Assembly (NCBI RefSeq): GCF_023078275.1
Contig: NC_062995.1
Coordinates: 191,001-255,000 of the forward strand
Origin: Leguminivora glycinivorella
Taxonomy: Eukaryota; Arthropoda; Insecta; Lepidoptera; Tortricidae
Direction: 5' to 3'
DNA: 64,000 nucleotides
Part shown: piece by piece, positions 44,078 to 54,790 of the stretch
How positions within the stretch are numbered: the first letter of the stretch is position 1
How the letters are laid out: each line of letters starts with the position of its first letter
The notes under the pieces: model-generated
Seen by the model: the letters and a program-made list of their open reading frames with translations, nothing else
Told to the model about the DNA's origin: nothing
Databases searched by the model: none
Made by a program: the position numbers and the translations under genes

Positions 44078-45535
44078 TCTAAATATATAAAAGAAGAAGC
44101 TGACTGACTGACTGACATATCAACGCACAGCCGAAACCGCTGGTCCTAGAGATCTCAAATTTGGCACGTAGGTTCCTTATATAGTGTAGAGGAGCACTAA
44201 GAAAGGATTTTCCAAAATTCACCTCCTAAGGGGGTCAAATGGGGGTTCAAAGTTTGTATGGGGAAACAAGATTAGTTTGACTATTTTATTCGAAACTTCA
44301 CGAGAAGATTCCTTAAGACATATGACTGAATACGTGTTTCAGGTTTTTTGAAAATTTAACCCCTAAAAGGGTGAAAATGGGGGTGATAAAGTCAAAAAAT
44401 CAATATGGGTACCTATCGTTTTTATGGTTTATCGGGTCGCTGATCACGATAAATACAACGTTTTTAAAATCTAACGAGGCGGAAGTGAAATACCTTCTCC
44501 CCTGTTGTGGTGCAATGGGGTTTAAATATCAAAAAAATATATAAAAGAAGATATTGACTGACTGACTGACATATCAACGCACAGCCGAAATCGCTGGTTC
44601 TAGAGATGTCAAATTTGGCACGTAGGTTCCTTATATAGTGTAGAGGAGCACTAAGAAAGGATTTTTCAAAATTCGCCTCCTAAGGGGGTTAAATGGGGGT
44701 TCAAAGTTTGTATGGGGAAACAATGTTAGTTTCACTGGTTTATTCGAAACTTCACAAGAGGGATCCTAAAAACATATGACTAAAGACGTGTTTCAGGTTT
44801 TTTGAAAATTTAACCCCTAAAAGGGTGAAAAGGTGGTGGTAAAGTCAAAAAACTAATATGGGTATCATTTTTAGGGTTTATTGGGTCGCTGATCACGATA
44901 AATACAACGTTTTTAAAATCTAACGAGGCGGAAGTGAAATACCTTCTCCCCTGTTGTGGTGCAATGGGGTTTAAATATCAAAAAAATATATAAAATAAGA
45001 TATTGACTGACTGACTGACATATCAACGCACAGCCGAAACCGCTGGTTCTAGAGATGTCAAATTTGGCACGTAGGTTCCTTATATAGTGTAGAGGAGCAC
45101 TAAGAAAGGATTTTTCAAAATTCGCCTCCTAAGGGGGTTAAATGGGGGTTCAAAGTTTGTATGGGGAAACAATGTTAGTTTGATTATTTTATTCGAAACT
45201 TCACAGGAGGATTCCTAAAGACATGTTTCAGGTTTTTTGAAAATTTGACCCCTAAAGGGGTGCAAAGGGGGTAAAGTCAAAAACACAATATGGGTATCGT
45301 TTTTATGGTTTATCGGGTCGCTGATCACGATAAATACAACGATTTTAAAATCTAATGAGGTGGAAAAGAAATTTTCTCCCCTGTTGTTGTGCAATGGGGT
45401 TAAAATATCCAAAATAGCCATAAGTATAGGTTTAGTTATTATCTTTACTTCTGGTTCAAGAGATTTCAAATTGACACGGAAGTTCCTTAGAGGAGCACTA
45501 AGAAAGGATTTTTCAAAGTTCACCTCCTAGCATGA
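44078..45535 (+). repeat. three tandem ~450-bp units, each restarting with the Helitron 5' end
   Basis: Units begin near 44078, 44529 and 44978. Each opens with TC, A/T bases, ATATATAAAAGAAGA, (GACT)n, then CATATCAACGCACAGCCGAA. The right-hand Helitron has two such units. Confidence 0.7.
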
Positions 45536-45544
45536 TAATTTGAC

Positions 45545-45552
45545 AGGGGCAA

Positions 45553-45590
<38 letters not shown>

Positions 45591-45895
45591 TCAGGGACAG
45601 GAACGGGATAGGGTTAGGGTTAGGGATAGGGAAGGGATAGGGGTAGGGGTAGGGGGTAGGGGGTAGGGGTAGGGAAGGGGTAGGGGTAGGAATAGGGATA
45701 GGGATAGGGATAGGGATAGGGATAGGGATAGGGATAGGGATAGGGATAGGGATGCGGATGCGGATGCGGATAGGGATAGGGATAGGGGACGGGGATAGGG
45801 ATAGGGGAGGGACAGGGGCAGGGACGGGACGGGGACGGGGACGGGGACAAGGATAGAGGTAGGGACGGGGATAAGAATAGGGATTGGGGTCGGAA
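45545..45895 (-). repeat. hexamer satellite (CCCTAT)n, left array
   Basis: About 350 bp of CCCTAT, CCCTGT, CCCCTA and related hexamers on the minus strand. ORFs through it encode only Pro-Tyr or Ser-Leu dipeptides and are artefacts. Confidence 0.85.
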
Positions 45896-46680
45896 TAATC
45901 GGTCGGCAATCGATATCTAGGCAGTGTAAAATGCAGGTGGCTCAGTGGGAAGGGATTAGTAAGTATGCATCGGCGAGTATCCTGCATCCGTAATAACTAT
46001 TACATTCAATGTGCTGTAAGAAGATCGTTGTTTGCTTGCCTTTTATATGTTTACGTTTGCAATAAGTATAAGCAAAATGGAAAAAATTGTAAGCGATAAT
46101 GCAAGGAAGTACTTTTTACCCTACCGACCATAGCGTCGAGATACTGGCTATGTAGGTTGTATGAAGTTTCCCCAGTATAAATATTTATATAGGTAAAATA
46201 CATACATATTCGTACCTACTACCTACGCTGTGGTCGCTGTGTAACAATTCTACAATCATTGCAAGAATTTATTTTAAAACAATAGTAATATGTGTAAGGT
46301 ACAGTCAGCCAAAAAAGTGGTTTACCACTTTTTGATCAATAGAGTCGAAAAGTGGGAAACCACTTTCATGGCTGACCGTACAGCAAATAGATCAGTTACA
46401 ATGGCCCCCCCAGTCGAGAATTGCCCCGCTTTACCTTAATCGAAATAATCGCGGACAGATGTACCTACAAAGAAACCTACGTATCCAAATGAAAATCTTA
46501 TTTTTTGTAAACGTTTCAATAAGAATACTTTTATTACGCGGGCGAAGCCGCGGGTAAAAGCTAGTATATTATATATATCGTTGTCTGAGTACCCACAACA
46601 CAAGCCTTCTTGAGCTTACCGTGGGCCTCAGTCAATCTGTGTAAGAATGTCCTATAATATTTATTTATTTATTTTATTTA

Positions 46681-47050
46681 TTTATACATCAGAATCACAG
46701 CGTCCTCTTGACAATAGTCATATATCTATTCTACTAACCCATACCCAATTCCATTGTAACCACGAAATTAAATTCGGTTAAAACGTAGCAATTCGACACC
46801 AACACACTCAAAAACATCTCAACAAATTTCAGCCTAATTCCTTCGTAAAAAGGCGATGTATGCATACATATTATTGGAGCTGTAAACGCTGAGTCACATA
46901 CGTAGGATTGGTAATTATTTGAACAATAGAACAAAAGGGGAGGGGGGAATGGATATTCGATGTACCGTTTTGGGTAGGTACGGGAGAAACGTAAAACTCG
47001 GGGCAAGGTGGAAAACGGGCTTTGTGTTCTCTTAAAAATCCCTTATCAAT
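46681..47050. other. spacer between the inverted Helitrons
   Basis: TTTA-rich start, then unique AT-rich DNA with no gene. Confidence 0.45.
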
Positions 47051-47371
47051 CCCCCTTGCGTTATCCCGGCATTTTCCACGGCTCATTGGGAGCCTGGGGT
47101 CCGCTTTGACAACTAATCCCAAGATTTGGCGCAGGAACTAGTTATTACGAAAGCGACTGCCATCTGACCTTTCAACCCGAAGGGTAAACTAGACGTTATT
47201 GTAATTAGTCCGGTTTCCTCACGATGTATTCCTTCACTGAAAAGCGACTGGCAAATATCAAATGACATTTCGCACATAAATTCCGAAAAACTCATTGGTG
47301 CGAGCCGGGGTTCGAACCCGCGACCTCCGGAATGAAAGTCGCACGTACTTACCGCTAGGCTACCAGCGCTC
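47051..47371 (-). mobile_element. SINE family E, full length
   Basis: Minus-strand copy with GGTAGCCTAGCGGTAAG (A box), GGGTTCGAACCCC (B box) and the usual 3' end at 47051. Confidence 0.7.
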
Positions 47372-47413
47372 TCTGAAAACCCCCTATAGGGGTTAGGGGT
47401 TTTTATAAATATA

Positions 47414-49708
47414 CTAGCTTTTACCCGCGGCTTCGCCCGCGTAATAAAAATATTCTTATTGAAACGTTTACAAAAAATAAGATTTTCATTTGGATCCGTA
47501 GGTTTCTTTGTAGGTACATCTGTCCGCGATTATTTCGATTCAGGTAAAGCGGGGCAATTTTCGACTGGGGGGCCATTGTAACTGATCTATTTGCTGTACT
47601 GTCCGATTTTGGCTGACTGTACCTTACACATATTACTATCGTTTTTAAAGAAATTCTTGCAATGATTGTAGAATTGTTACACAGCGACCACAGCGTAGGT
47701 AGTAGGTACGAATATGTATGAATTTTACCTATATAAATATTTATACTGGGGAAACTTCATACAACCCACATAGCCAGTATCTCGACGCTATGGTCGGTAG
47801 GGTAAAAAGTACTTCCTTGCATTATCGCTTACAATTTTTTCCATTTTGCTTATATTGCAAACGTAAACATATAAAAGGCAAGCAAACAACGATCTTCTTA
47901 CAGCACATTGAATGTAATAGTTATTACGGATGCAGGATACTCGCCGATGCCTACTTACTAATCCCTTCCCACTGAGCCACCTGCATTTTACACTGCCTAT
48001 ATATCGATTGCCGACCGATTATTCCGACCCCAATCCCTATTCTTATCCTCGTCCCTATCTCTATCTTTGTCCCCGTCCCCGTCCCTGTCCCCGTCCCTCC
48101 CCTATCCCTATCCCCGTCCCCGTCCCCTATTTTTATCCCTATTTCTACCCCTATCCCTATCCCTATCCCTATCCCTATCCCTATCCCTATCCCTATCCCT
48201 ATCCCTATCCCTATCCCTATCCCTATCCCTATCCCTATCCCTATCCCTATCCTATCCCTATCCCTATCCCTATCCCTATCCCTATCCCTATCCCTATCCT
48301 ATCCCTATCCCTATCCCTATCCCTATCCCTATCCTATCCCTATCCCTATCCCTATCCCTATCCCTATCCCTATCCCTATCCCTATCCCTATCCCTATCCC
48401 TATCCCTATCCCTATCCCTATCCCTATCCCTATCCCTATCCCTATCCCTATCCCTATCCCTATCCCTATCCCTATCCCTATCCCTATCCCTATCCCTATC
48501 CCTATCCCTATCCCTATCCCTATCCCTATCCCTATCCCTATCCCTACCCCTATCCCTATCCCTATCCCTATCCCTAACCCTGTCGCTGTCCCTGTCCCTG
48601 TCCCTGTCCTTGTCCCTGTCCCTGGCCCTGGCCCTGTCCCTGTCCTTGCCCCTGTAAAATTATCATGCTAGGAGGTGAACTTTGAAAAATCCTTTCTTAG
48701 TGCTCCTCTAAGGAACTTCCGTGTCAATTTGAAATCTCTTGAACCAGAAGTAAAGATAAAAACTAAAGCTATACTTATGGCTATTTTGGATATTTTAACC
48801 CCATTGCACAACAACAGGGGAGAAAATTTCTTTTCCACCTCATTAGATTTTAAAATCGTTGTATTTATCGTGATCAGCGACCCGATAAACCATAAAAACG
48901 ATACCCTTATTGTGTTTTTGACTTTACCCCCTTTGCACCCCTTTAGGGGTCAAATTTTCAAAAAAACCTGAAACATGTATTTAGTCATATGTCTTTAGGA
49001 ATCCTCCTGTGAAGTTTCGAATAAAATAGTCAAACTAATCTTGTTTCCCCATACAAACTTTGAACCCCCATTTCACCCTTTTAAGAGGAAAATTTTGAAA
49101 AATCCTTTCTTAGTTCTCCTCTACGCCATATAAGGAACCTATATGCCAAATTTGATATCTCTAGGACCAGCGGTTTCGGCTGTGTTGATATGTCAATCAG
49201 TCAGTCAATATCTTCTTTTATATATTTAAACCCCATTGCACCACAACAGGGGAGAAGGTATTTCACTTCCGCCTCGTTAGATTTTAAAAACGTTGTATTT
49301 ATCGTGATCAGCGACCCGATAAACCATAAAAACGATACCCATATTGATTTTTTTACTTTATCACCCCCTTTTCACCCTTTTAGGGGTTAAATTTTCAAAA
49401 AACCTGAAACACGTATTCAGTCATATGTCTTAAGGAATCTTCCTGTGAAGTTTCGAATAAAATAGTCAAACTAATCTTGTTTCCCCATACAAACTTTGAA
49501 CCCCCATTTGACCCCCTTAGGAGGTGAATTTTGGAAAATCCTTTCTTAGTGCTCCTCTACACTATATAAGGAACCTATGTGCCAAATTTGAAATCTCTAG
49601 GACCAGCGGTTTCGGCTGTGCGTTGATATGTCAGTCAGTCAGTCAGTCAGTCAGTCAGTCAGTCAGTCAGTCAGTCAGTCAGTCAGCTTCTTCTTTTATA
49701 TATTTAGA
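47414..49708 (-). mobile_element. 2.3-kb non-autonomous Helitron, family Q (right copy)
   Basis: CTAG 3' end at 47414 and TC 5' end at 49708, inverted relative to the left copy. Shares the hexamer array, the 640-bp 3' region and the same embedded MITE block (47546-47631). It has two instead of three 450-bp units, a longer hexamer array, and (GACT)n expanded to about 57 bp at 49629-49685. Confidence 0.8.
48005..48656 (+). repeat. hexamer satellite (CCCTAT)n, right array
   Basis: About 650 bp; the central 300 bp is a nearly pure (CCCTAT)n run. It is roughly twice as long as the left array. Occasional one-base deletions (TATCCTATCC) shift the phase. Confidence 0.9.
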
Positions 49709-49850
49709 TTTATAAAAAAACTGGAGAATCGCAAACGTTAGCTTGTTAACTGTAAGAACGCATTATTTCAATTTGTTAGTGTGCAACATCATATTCTTCA
49801 GTACAGTCAGTACCACTAGCACACTGGCGATCAAATATAATATATTTAAT
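49709..49850. other. left half of a small palindrome
   Basis: 49809-49830 (AGTACCACTAGCACACTGGC...) is the imperfect inverse of 56030-56051. The LINE below was inserted in the loop; its 13-bp duplication TAATATATTTAAT is at 49838-49850 and 56018-56030. Confidence 0.6.
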
Positions 49851-50168
49851 TGATTAAATATAATATACTTATCAACTTTAATATCTCTACTCTTGAAGCA
49901 CGTCGTAAGATGAGCGACTTCTTGAATTTACACAAAATAGTTCACTCTAGAATTGACTCTGCACCACTATTATCATCCATTACTTTTAATACACCTAGAT
50001 TTAGAGGTCGCAACACTAAACTTTTCGCTCTTAGAGTATATAAAAACAGTACTTCTTTCTATAATTCCATTACTAGAATGTGCCGCTAATATAATGAGTT
50101 AGCTTCTAATCATATTGATTTTGACATTTTTGACCCCAACATCGCTAGATTTAAGAGGCGCTTCTTCT
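49851..50168 (+). pseudogene. C-terminal end of a jockey/CR1-type ORF2
   Basis: The frame reads ISTLEARRKMSDFLNLHKIV, then HSRIDSAPLLS and later DIFDPNIARFKRRF. This is the usual C-terminal tail of jockey/CR1-type reverse transcriptases (a predicted helical stretch after the thumb). One in-frame TAA lies at about 50087 in the middle. All catalytic RT motifs are missing because the copy is 5'-truncated. The last codons and the true stop continue at 55665-55672, beyond a 5.5-kb insertion, followed by a 3' UTR. Confidence 0.65.
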
Positions 50169-50255
50169 TCTTCTTCTAGGTTAGGGGCTTTGTAAGGCTT
50201 CAGGGCGCCTTATGTATCACTGCGACCATTTCTGATCTATTGTGATCGCCACCTA

Positions 50256-53200
50256 CTACAACTCTCGATCAAGTCCTACAAATTCAAAGACTTGTAGTAT
50301 CTTTTTGAGATCGAGAAACCTCACATCCTCTGGGAGAAATTGGTAGCTGCCCAGAATCATGTTACGTGTGCGCATTAGAGAGGGGCACTCTGCCAGGATG
50401 TGCAGGGGCGTTTCATCAGACTCTAGACAGAATCTGCACCGCCCGTTTGCACGTTTCCCGATAGTGTGCATGTGCTTGTTCAGGTGGCAATGCCCTGTCA
50501 GCACCCTCACTAGGTTGCGAAGTTGGTTCCTTGACAGCGCCAAGGCATTTGAGGATGCCTTTTTGCTGTAGGCTCTGATGAGAGCCTTGGAATGGTTCAT
50601 GCCTGGCGTGTTCCTCCAGAGCTGAATCGTTTTGTATTGACAGTAGGTCTTTAGGGTTAGTTTCGTAAGGCTTTTCGGGATACCGCAGAAAGGCTCTGGG
50701 CCATGGTGCTTACCCTTTGCCCCCGTACGTGCAAGCTCGTCAGCTTTCTCGTTGCCTTCGATGCCTGCGTGCCCCGGGACCCATCTTAAGACAACCTTGT
50801 TTTTGGATCCAAGGTTGTTTAATAGTTGCCTGCAGTTCTCAACCAGCTTGGACGTTATGACGTCCGAAGTTAGGGCTAAGAGTGCCGCCTGGCTATCCGA
50901 GTGGATGTAAATAGTATGGTTGATGTAGTTGCATTGCAGGTTGATTGACGCGCATTCTAAGATGGCGTATACCTCTGCCTGGAATATAGAGCAATACCGT
51001 CCTAGATTTAGGCTTTTAGCCCTTCTAGGCGTTTCGCCGTATACTCCGCAGCCTACTTCAGATCCGGATTTGGAGCCGTCAGTGTACCACCTTAGGCTTC
51101 CTTCTTTCCATAATATTTGACTGTTTGACCAGTCCTCCCTTTCCGGGATTTCCACAGAGTAAAGTTTCTGTGGGCAGAACTGGGGGTGCATGGTGTCTGT
51201 CGGCATCCCCAGTACAGGGATATCAAGCACTGATTCAGTAAATAGTCTCAGTGTTTGTGATATCCACCCTCCTCTCTTTGTAGCCACTATTCTCAGTATG
51301 CTGGATCTTGCTTCTAGTTCCAGATAGAGGTGGAGTGGCGACAGGTTCAACAGGGCCTCTAGTGCCGCTGTTGGAGAGGATGACATTGCTCCAGTGACGA
51401 TGCTACAAGCAGCTCTTTGCAGTCTGCTGAGCTTCGCCACTGCCACTTTCTGCAGCGTCTTCTTGTACCATGCTACAGAGGCGTAGGACACTATTGGTCT
51501 CACTATAGCAGTGTACAACCATAAGGCAATTTTGGGTTTAAGACCCCATCTGTTGCCTGCGAGACGGCAGCATATTGCCAGGGCCGATTTGGCCTTCAGT
51601 AGAGTTCCGTTCAGGTGCTGGTTCCAGGTCAGTTTCTGGTCCAGTGTTATCCCCAGATACTTGACTTCTGAAGAAAACGGAATCGTTTTACCATTCATGA
51701 CCAAAGGTTTTAATTTATCCAGCCTTTGTTTGTTCGTGAATGGAACTATAATTGTCTTGTTTGCATTGATGGACAATTCATTTTCACCACACCAGGCGTT
51801 TATGGTGTTGAGAGCCCTCTGCATAAGGTACGATATAGTACTTTGGCAGTTTCCCCTCACCGTCACCACAAGGTCATCTGCGTACCCCTGAGTGTCGATT
51901 TGGAGATCCGCCAACTTACGCAGAAGTCCGTCCACTGCAAGAGTCCAGAGCAGTGGGGATAGGACACCCCCCTGCGGGCAACCTCTCACAGTGGCCACTT
52001 CTAGTGTGGTATCCAGCAGGTCTAGCCTAACTTTCCTATTTAAGAGCATGCTTTGCACCCAGCGGACCGTGGTGGAGTCCACTTCTTTGATTCTTAGCCC
52101 CTCCACCAGTGTCCGAATTGGAGTGTTATCAAAAGCGCCCTCAATGTCGAGAAAGGCCGACAGAGCTATTTCCTTATCTTCTAAGGCCTTTTCCACTCTA
52201 TCCACCAGCTCCAGAAGGGCCGTCTCCGTAGATCTTCCCCTCCGGTATGCATGTTGACTGTCGTGGATAGGCTTCCTTACAAGATAGGTATCTCTGATGT
52301 ATTTATCAACTACCTTTTCTAAGGTTTTTAGAAGGAACGAGGAAAGGCTTATGGGTCTGAAGGACTTGGCAATTTCGTAGTCCTTCCTTCCCGCCTTTGG
52401 TATAAATAATACCTTAACCTTGTTCCACTGTTCCGGTAAGTACCCCCAGGCGTAGCTCGCTCTGAAGATTCTTACCAGATGCGGAATCAAGACTTCAGCA
52501 CCACGTTGTAATAATAAAGGGCTTACTCCGTCCAGACCGCTCGTTTTGAATGTTTTGAAAGAGTTTATAGCCCACCTCACTATCCCCGGCCTTATAACAG
52601 TGGCAGCCTGCCTCCAGTCTTCAGGACGAGGCCTATGCAGGCTCTCGCTAACCCTTGAACTGTTTGACAAAGCTGCTCCTGGGAAGTGAGTTTCGACTAA
52701 AAGCTCCAACGTCTCCAATTCATTTGTAGTGTAGGAGCCATCCTGCCTTTTCAGTAGGCCAACCTGACTAGTCCTAGCCTTCGAGAGTAGCCTATGAAGT
52801 CTCGCTCCCTGAGGTGTATTTTCAATTTCCTCACAGAACCTCCTCCATGATGCTCTCTTGGCTTTCCTAATCTCTTTGCTGTATTCATTTAGGGCTTTCC
52901 TATAAGTCTCCCAGTCGTTCGTTCTTTTAGCCCTATTGAATAACTTCCGCGTCTTGCCCCTGAGTTTCTTCAGCTTGGAATTCCACCAAGGGACATGACG
53001 TTTGGTTGATTTGAACTTGGGAGCACAGTTATCTTCAAAGGCCCTAACAATGCCATTTGAGATTACCTCTACCGCAAGCTCCAAACTCTCTTTCGTTTTG
53101 ATTACCTTCATTACTGAGTCCAGGTTTCGCTCCAGGCTGTTGTTGTAGCCCTCCCAGTCCGTCCGCCGAGGATCTCTGAAGGTGCAAGTCTGTACGCTAA

Positions 53201-53897
53201 GAGAAAAAGATATGTTGAAACATATATGTTTGTGGTCTGACAGAGATTCCACATCACTTACCCTCCAGTTCTGAATATACCTGGCTAGATTTACGGATGC
53301 AAAAGTCAGATCCAAAACCTCCTTCCTGACCCTAGTGACAAAGGTTGGTTCACACCCTAAGTTTAGAATTTGGAAGTTATAGCATAGAAGGAAGTCGTGT
53401 AATAACTCACCTCTATCATTAATGTCCGTGCTCCCCCAGTTGGTGTGGTGAGCATTTGCATCGCATCCCACCAGCAGTTCTGCGTTGTGTCTGCGGGCGT
53501 ATTCCGCCACTGCATTTAGATCCGCAGAGGGGTCTTGCTTTTCACCAGGGAGGTATGCCGAGCAGAGTATGACCCTCCGCCCACTCCATCCCTTGAGATT
53601 TACATACGCTGCTACCAGGTCGTCTGTGCATAACTCTGGAACAGGTAGAAAGTCAATGTTCTTGCTAAAAACAATGCATGCCCTAGGCTTTATTCCATTA
53701 GTATTGTACAAAACTTTACCAACCGATTTTAGTCCTAGTATGTCTGAGTTCCGCACCCAGGGTTCTTGTAGTAGTGCGAGGTCGACGTGTCCTGCAAGCT
53801 GGCTCTCGACAATGGCCGTGGCGGCTGCCGCATGGTGTATGTTTGCTTGCAGGACCCTCGCAGGTGCGCACGTGTTGGGCCCCGGCGGATCCCCATT
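50256..53897 (-). CDS. ORF2: endonuclease, reverse transcriptase, RNase H
   Basis: Over 1,200 codons without a stop. Numbering from 53897, an apurinic-type endonuclease starts near residue 12 (VLQANIHH), with QEPW at 44-47, CDANAHHTNWGS near 145 and LSDHKH near 218. The reverse transcriptase has SFRPISLSS, FLDIEGAFDN, GCPQGGVLSPLLW and the active-site YADD at 672-675. RNase H follows: WYTDGSKSG with Asp 940, then IHSDSQAAL and WVPGHAGIEGNEKADEL. The C-terminus has a CCHC-like CRFCLESDETPLHILAEC. The frame has no ATG near the endonuclease and stays open upstream, overlapping the end of ORF1 by more than 100 nt. Translation by reinitiation or frameshifting is inferred. All catalytic motifs look intact, so this copy is young. 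Confidence 0.9.
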   Translation of the reverse strand, partial: NGDPPGPNTCAPARVLQANIHHAAAATAIVESQLAGHVDLALLQEPWVRNSDILGLKSVGKVLYNTNGIKPRACIVFSKNIDFLPVPELCTDDLVAAYVNLKGWSGRRVILCSAYLPGEKQDPSADLNAVAEYARRHNAELLVGCDANAHHTNWGSTDINDRGELLHDFLLCYNFQILNLGCEPTFVTRVRKEVLDLTFASVNLARYIQNWRVSDVESLSDHKHICFNISFSLSVQTCTFRDPRRTDWEGYNNSLERNLDSVMKVIKTKESLELAVEVISNGIVRAFEDNCAPKFKSTKRHVPWWNSKLKKLRGKTRKLFNRAKRTNDWETYRKALNEYSKEIRKAKRASWRRFCEEIENTPQGARLHRLLSKARTSQVGLLKRQDGSYTTNELETLELLVETHFPGAALSNSSRVSESLHRPRPEDWRQAATVIRPGIVRWAINSFKTFKTSGLDGVSPLLLQRGAEVLIPHLVRIFRASYAWGYLPEQWNKVKVLFIPKAGRKDYEIAKSFRPISLSSFLLKTLEKVVDKYIRDTYLVRKPIHDSQHAYRRGRSTETALLELVDRVEKALEDKEIALSAFLDIEGAFDNTPIRTLVEGLRIKEVDSTTVRWVQSMLLNRKVRLDLLDTTLEVATVRGCPQGGVLSPLLWTLAVDGLLRKLADLQIDTQGYADDLVVTVRGNCQSTISYLMQRALNTINAWCGENELSINANKTIIVPFTNKQRLDKLKPLVMNGKTIPFSSEVKYLGITLDQKLTWNQHLNGTLLKAKSALAICCRLAGNRWGLKPKIALWLYTAIVRPIVSYASVAWYKKTLQKVAVAKLSRLQRAACSIVTGAMSSSPTAALEALLNLSPLHLYLELEARSSILRIVATKRGGWISQTLRLFTESVLDIPVLGMPTDTMHPQFCPQKLYSVEIPEREDWSNSQILWKEGSLRWYTDGSKSGSEVGCGVYGETPRRAKSLNLGRYCSIFQAEVYAILECASINLQCNYINHTIYIHSDSQAALLALTSDVITSKLVENCRQLLNNLGSKNKVVLRWVPGHAGIEGNEKADELARTGAKGKHHGPEPFCGIPKSLTKLTLKTYCQYKTIQLWRNTPGMNHSKALIRAYSKKASSNALALSRNQLRNLVRVLTGHCHLNKHMHTIGKRANGRCRFCLESDETPLHILAECPSLMRTRNMILGSYQFLPEDVRFLDLKKILQVFEFVGLDREL

Positions 53898-54790
53898 TAG
53901 GCGTTGTTCTTTCGTACCCGATTGGGCATTCCCCTGCCTCGTTGGATCGGAGTTCCCCTTAGGGACCCTCTTGCCACCGAGTTCTGGGGCCTGCCACGAC
54001 CGGGTAACGAGCCTCTCGTCCTGCCTCCCGTCCCTCTGGCTGCCGAACGCCCACCACCCAGGCCACGAGAGCCCTGGGGGATTTGCGGTCGACTGCCAGG
54101 TACCGCAGTACTGGGGCCTGGAGTAGGTTCAGCGGGGGGCTGGGTTTGCTGGACCGTTTCTTTGGGGGGAGCATTTGGCCCCCCCTTCATCCGGAACAGC
54201 ACCTTCTTAAAGCCAATTACCACCTCACCGCCATTGGCTTTAAGAGCTTCGGCAGAAGGCTCATCCAGGGCAAAGGTGGCGACCCTGCCACCCTGCTCAG
54301 CCTTCTCCCCTAGCACCTTCCAGAGCTCCGTGTTCAGGCCAAAGTTCTGGGCTCTGAGCAGCACCAAGGCATCCTCTATTGAGGACGCCTCGGACTCCGG
54401 AATAAAGGTGACCGCCGTAGCTGGTTTGGGCAGCTCTCCCTCTGGGATAACAGAGAGTGTCGCCTCCGGCCACGGCTTCGCCTTTGGCACCTCGTTCATA
54501 AGCCAGTCCTTGCTCGCCTGGTTGCAACATGTGACCAGGATCCAGCCTGTCTTGTGAACGAAGCCCACAAATTGCGGTGCACCACCCTTTGCGCTCGACC
54601 ATTGGGTCATAATGGCGAGGGTCAGGTATTTGTGCACCGACTTCATCTGTTCCTCGCTCATAGGTTCCGAGTTACGGATCCCTACTCGCGAGGAGCCAGC
54701 TACCTCCCGGAAACTGGGAGGGCGAGGCCCCCTGATGTCCCTGGAGTGATTTTCAGGACCTTTTTCGCCTGCCCCTGCGGAGATTCGTCC
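53897..54790 (-). CDS. ORF1, downstream part (DUF4780-like gag)
   Basis: Reads from about RPPSFREVAGSSRVGIRNSE into EEQMKSVHKYLTLAIMTQW, then KTGWILVTCCNQASKDWLM, the pattern of the DUF4780 domain common in ORF1 of insect LINEs. The C-terminal 90 residues are Gly/Arg/Pro-rich (RGTGGRTRGSLPGRGRP), suited to RNA binding. The ATG at 54661 is internal; the frame is open further upstream to about 54790. It ends at TAA (53899-53897), immediately followed by ATG in the same frame, while ORF2 uses a different frame. Acts as the nucleic-acid chaperone of the retrotransposition particle, by family analogy. Confidence 0.7.
   Translation of the reverse strand, partial: GRISAGAGEKGPENHSRDIRGPRPPSFREVAGSSRVGIRNSEPMSEEQMKSVHKYLTLAIMTQWSSAKGGAPQFVGFVHKTGWILVTCCNQASKDWLMNEVPKAKPWPEATLSVIPEGELPKPATAVTFIPESEASSIEDALVLLRAQNFGLNTELWKVLGEKAEQGGRVATFALDEPSAEALKANGGEVVIGFKKVLFRMKGGPNAPPKETVQQTQPPAEPTPGPSTAVPGSRPQIPQGSRGLGGGRSAARGTGGRTRGSLPGRGRPQNSVARGSLRGTPIQRGRGMPNRVRKNNA

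Larger units (their letters stand above)
44078..46564 (+). mobile_element. 2.5-kb non-autonomous Helitron, family Q (left copy)
   Basis: 5' end TCTAAATATATAAAAGAAGA after A, 3' end hairpin region GCGGGCGAAGCCGCGGG then TAAAAGCTAG before T, no target duplication. The intact SINE gives the empty site. Order: three tandem units of about 450 bp, a hexamer array of GGGATA type (45545-45895), then a 640-bp 3' region with a MITE remnant (46299-46437). No Rep/helicase ORF, so it would depend on an enzyme from elsewhere. Confidence 0.8.
43932..46680 (+). mobile_element. SINE family O, split by a Helitron
   Basis: Head 43932-44077 (same A and B boxes as 34474-34720) and tail 46565-46680 (CGTTGTCTGAGTACCCACAA onwards) together match the intact copy. 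The break lies in AAGTATTT-A/TATATTATA, with only one extra T. Confidence 0.75.

Noticed and set aside
48005..48656. Telomeric repeat
   Set aside because: The unit is CCCTAT; the usual insect telomere is TTAGG (CCTAA). The array is internal to a Helitron.
47930..48657. Long ORFs of Pro-Tyr and Ser-Leu repeats (also 45520-45987 and 11370-11628)
   Set aside because: They run through hexamer satellites, where any frame free of stops gives dipeptide repeats; no start context or other coding evidence.
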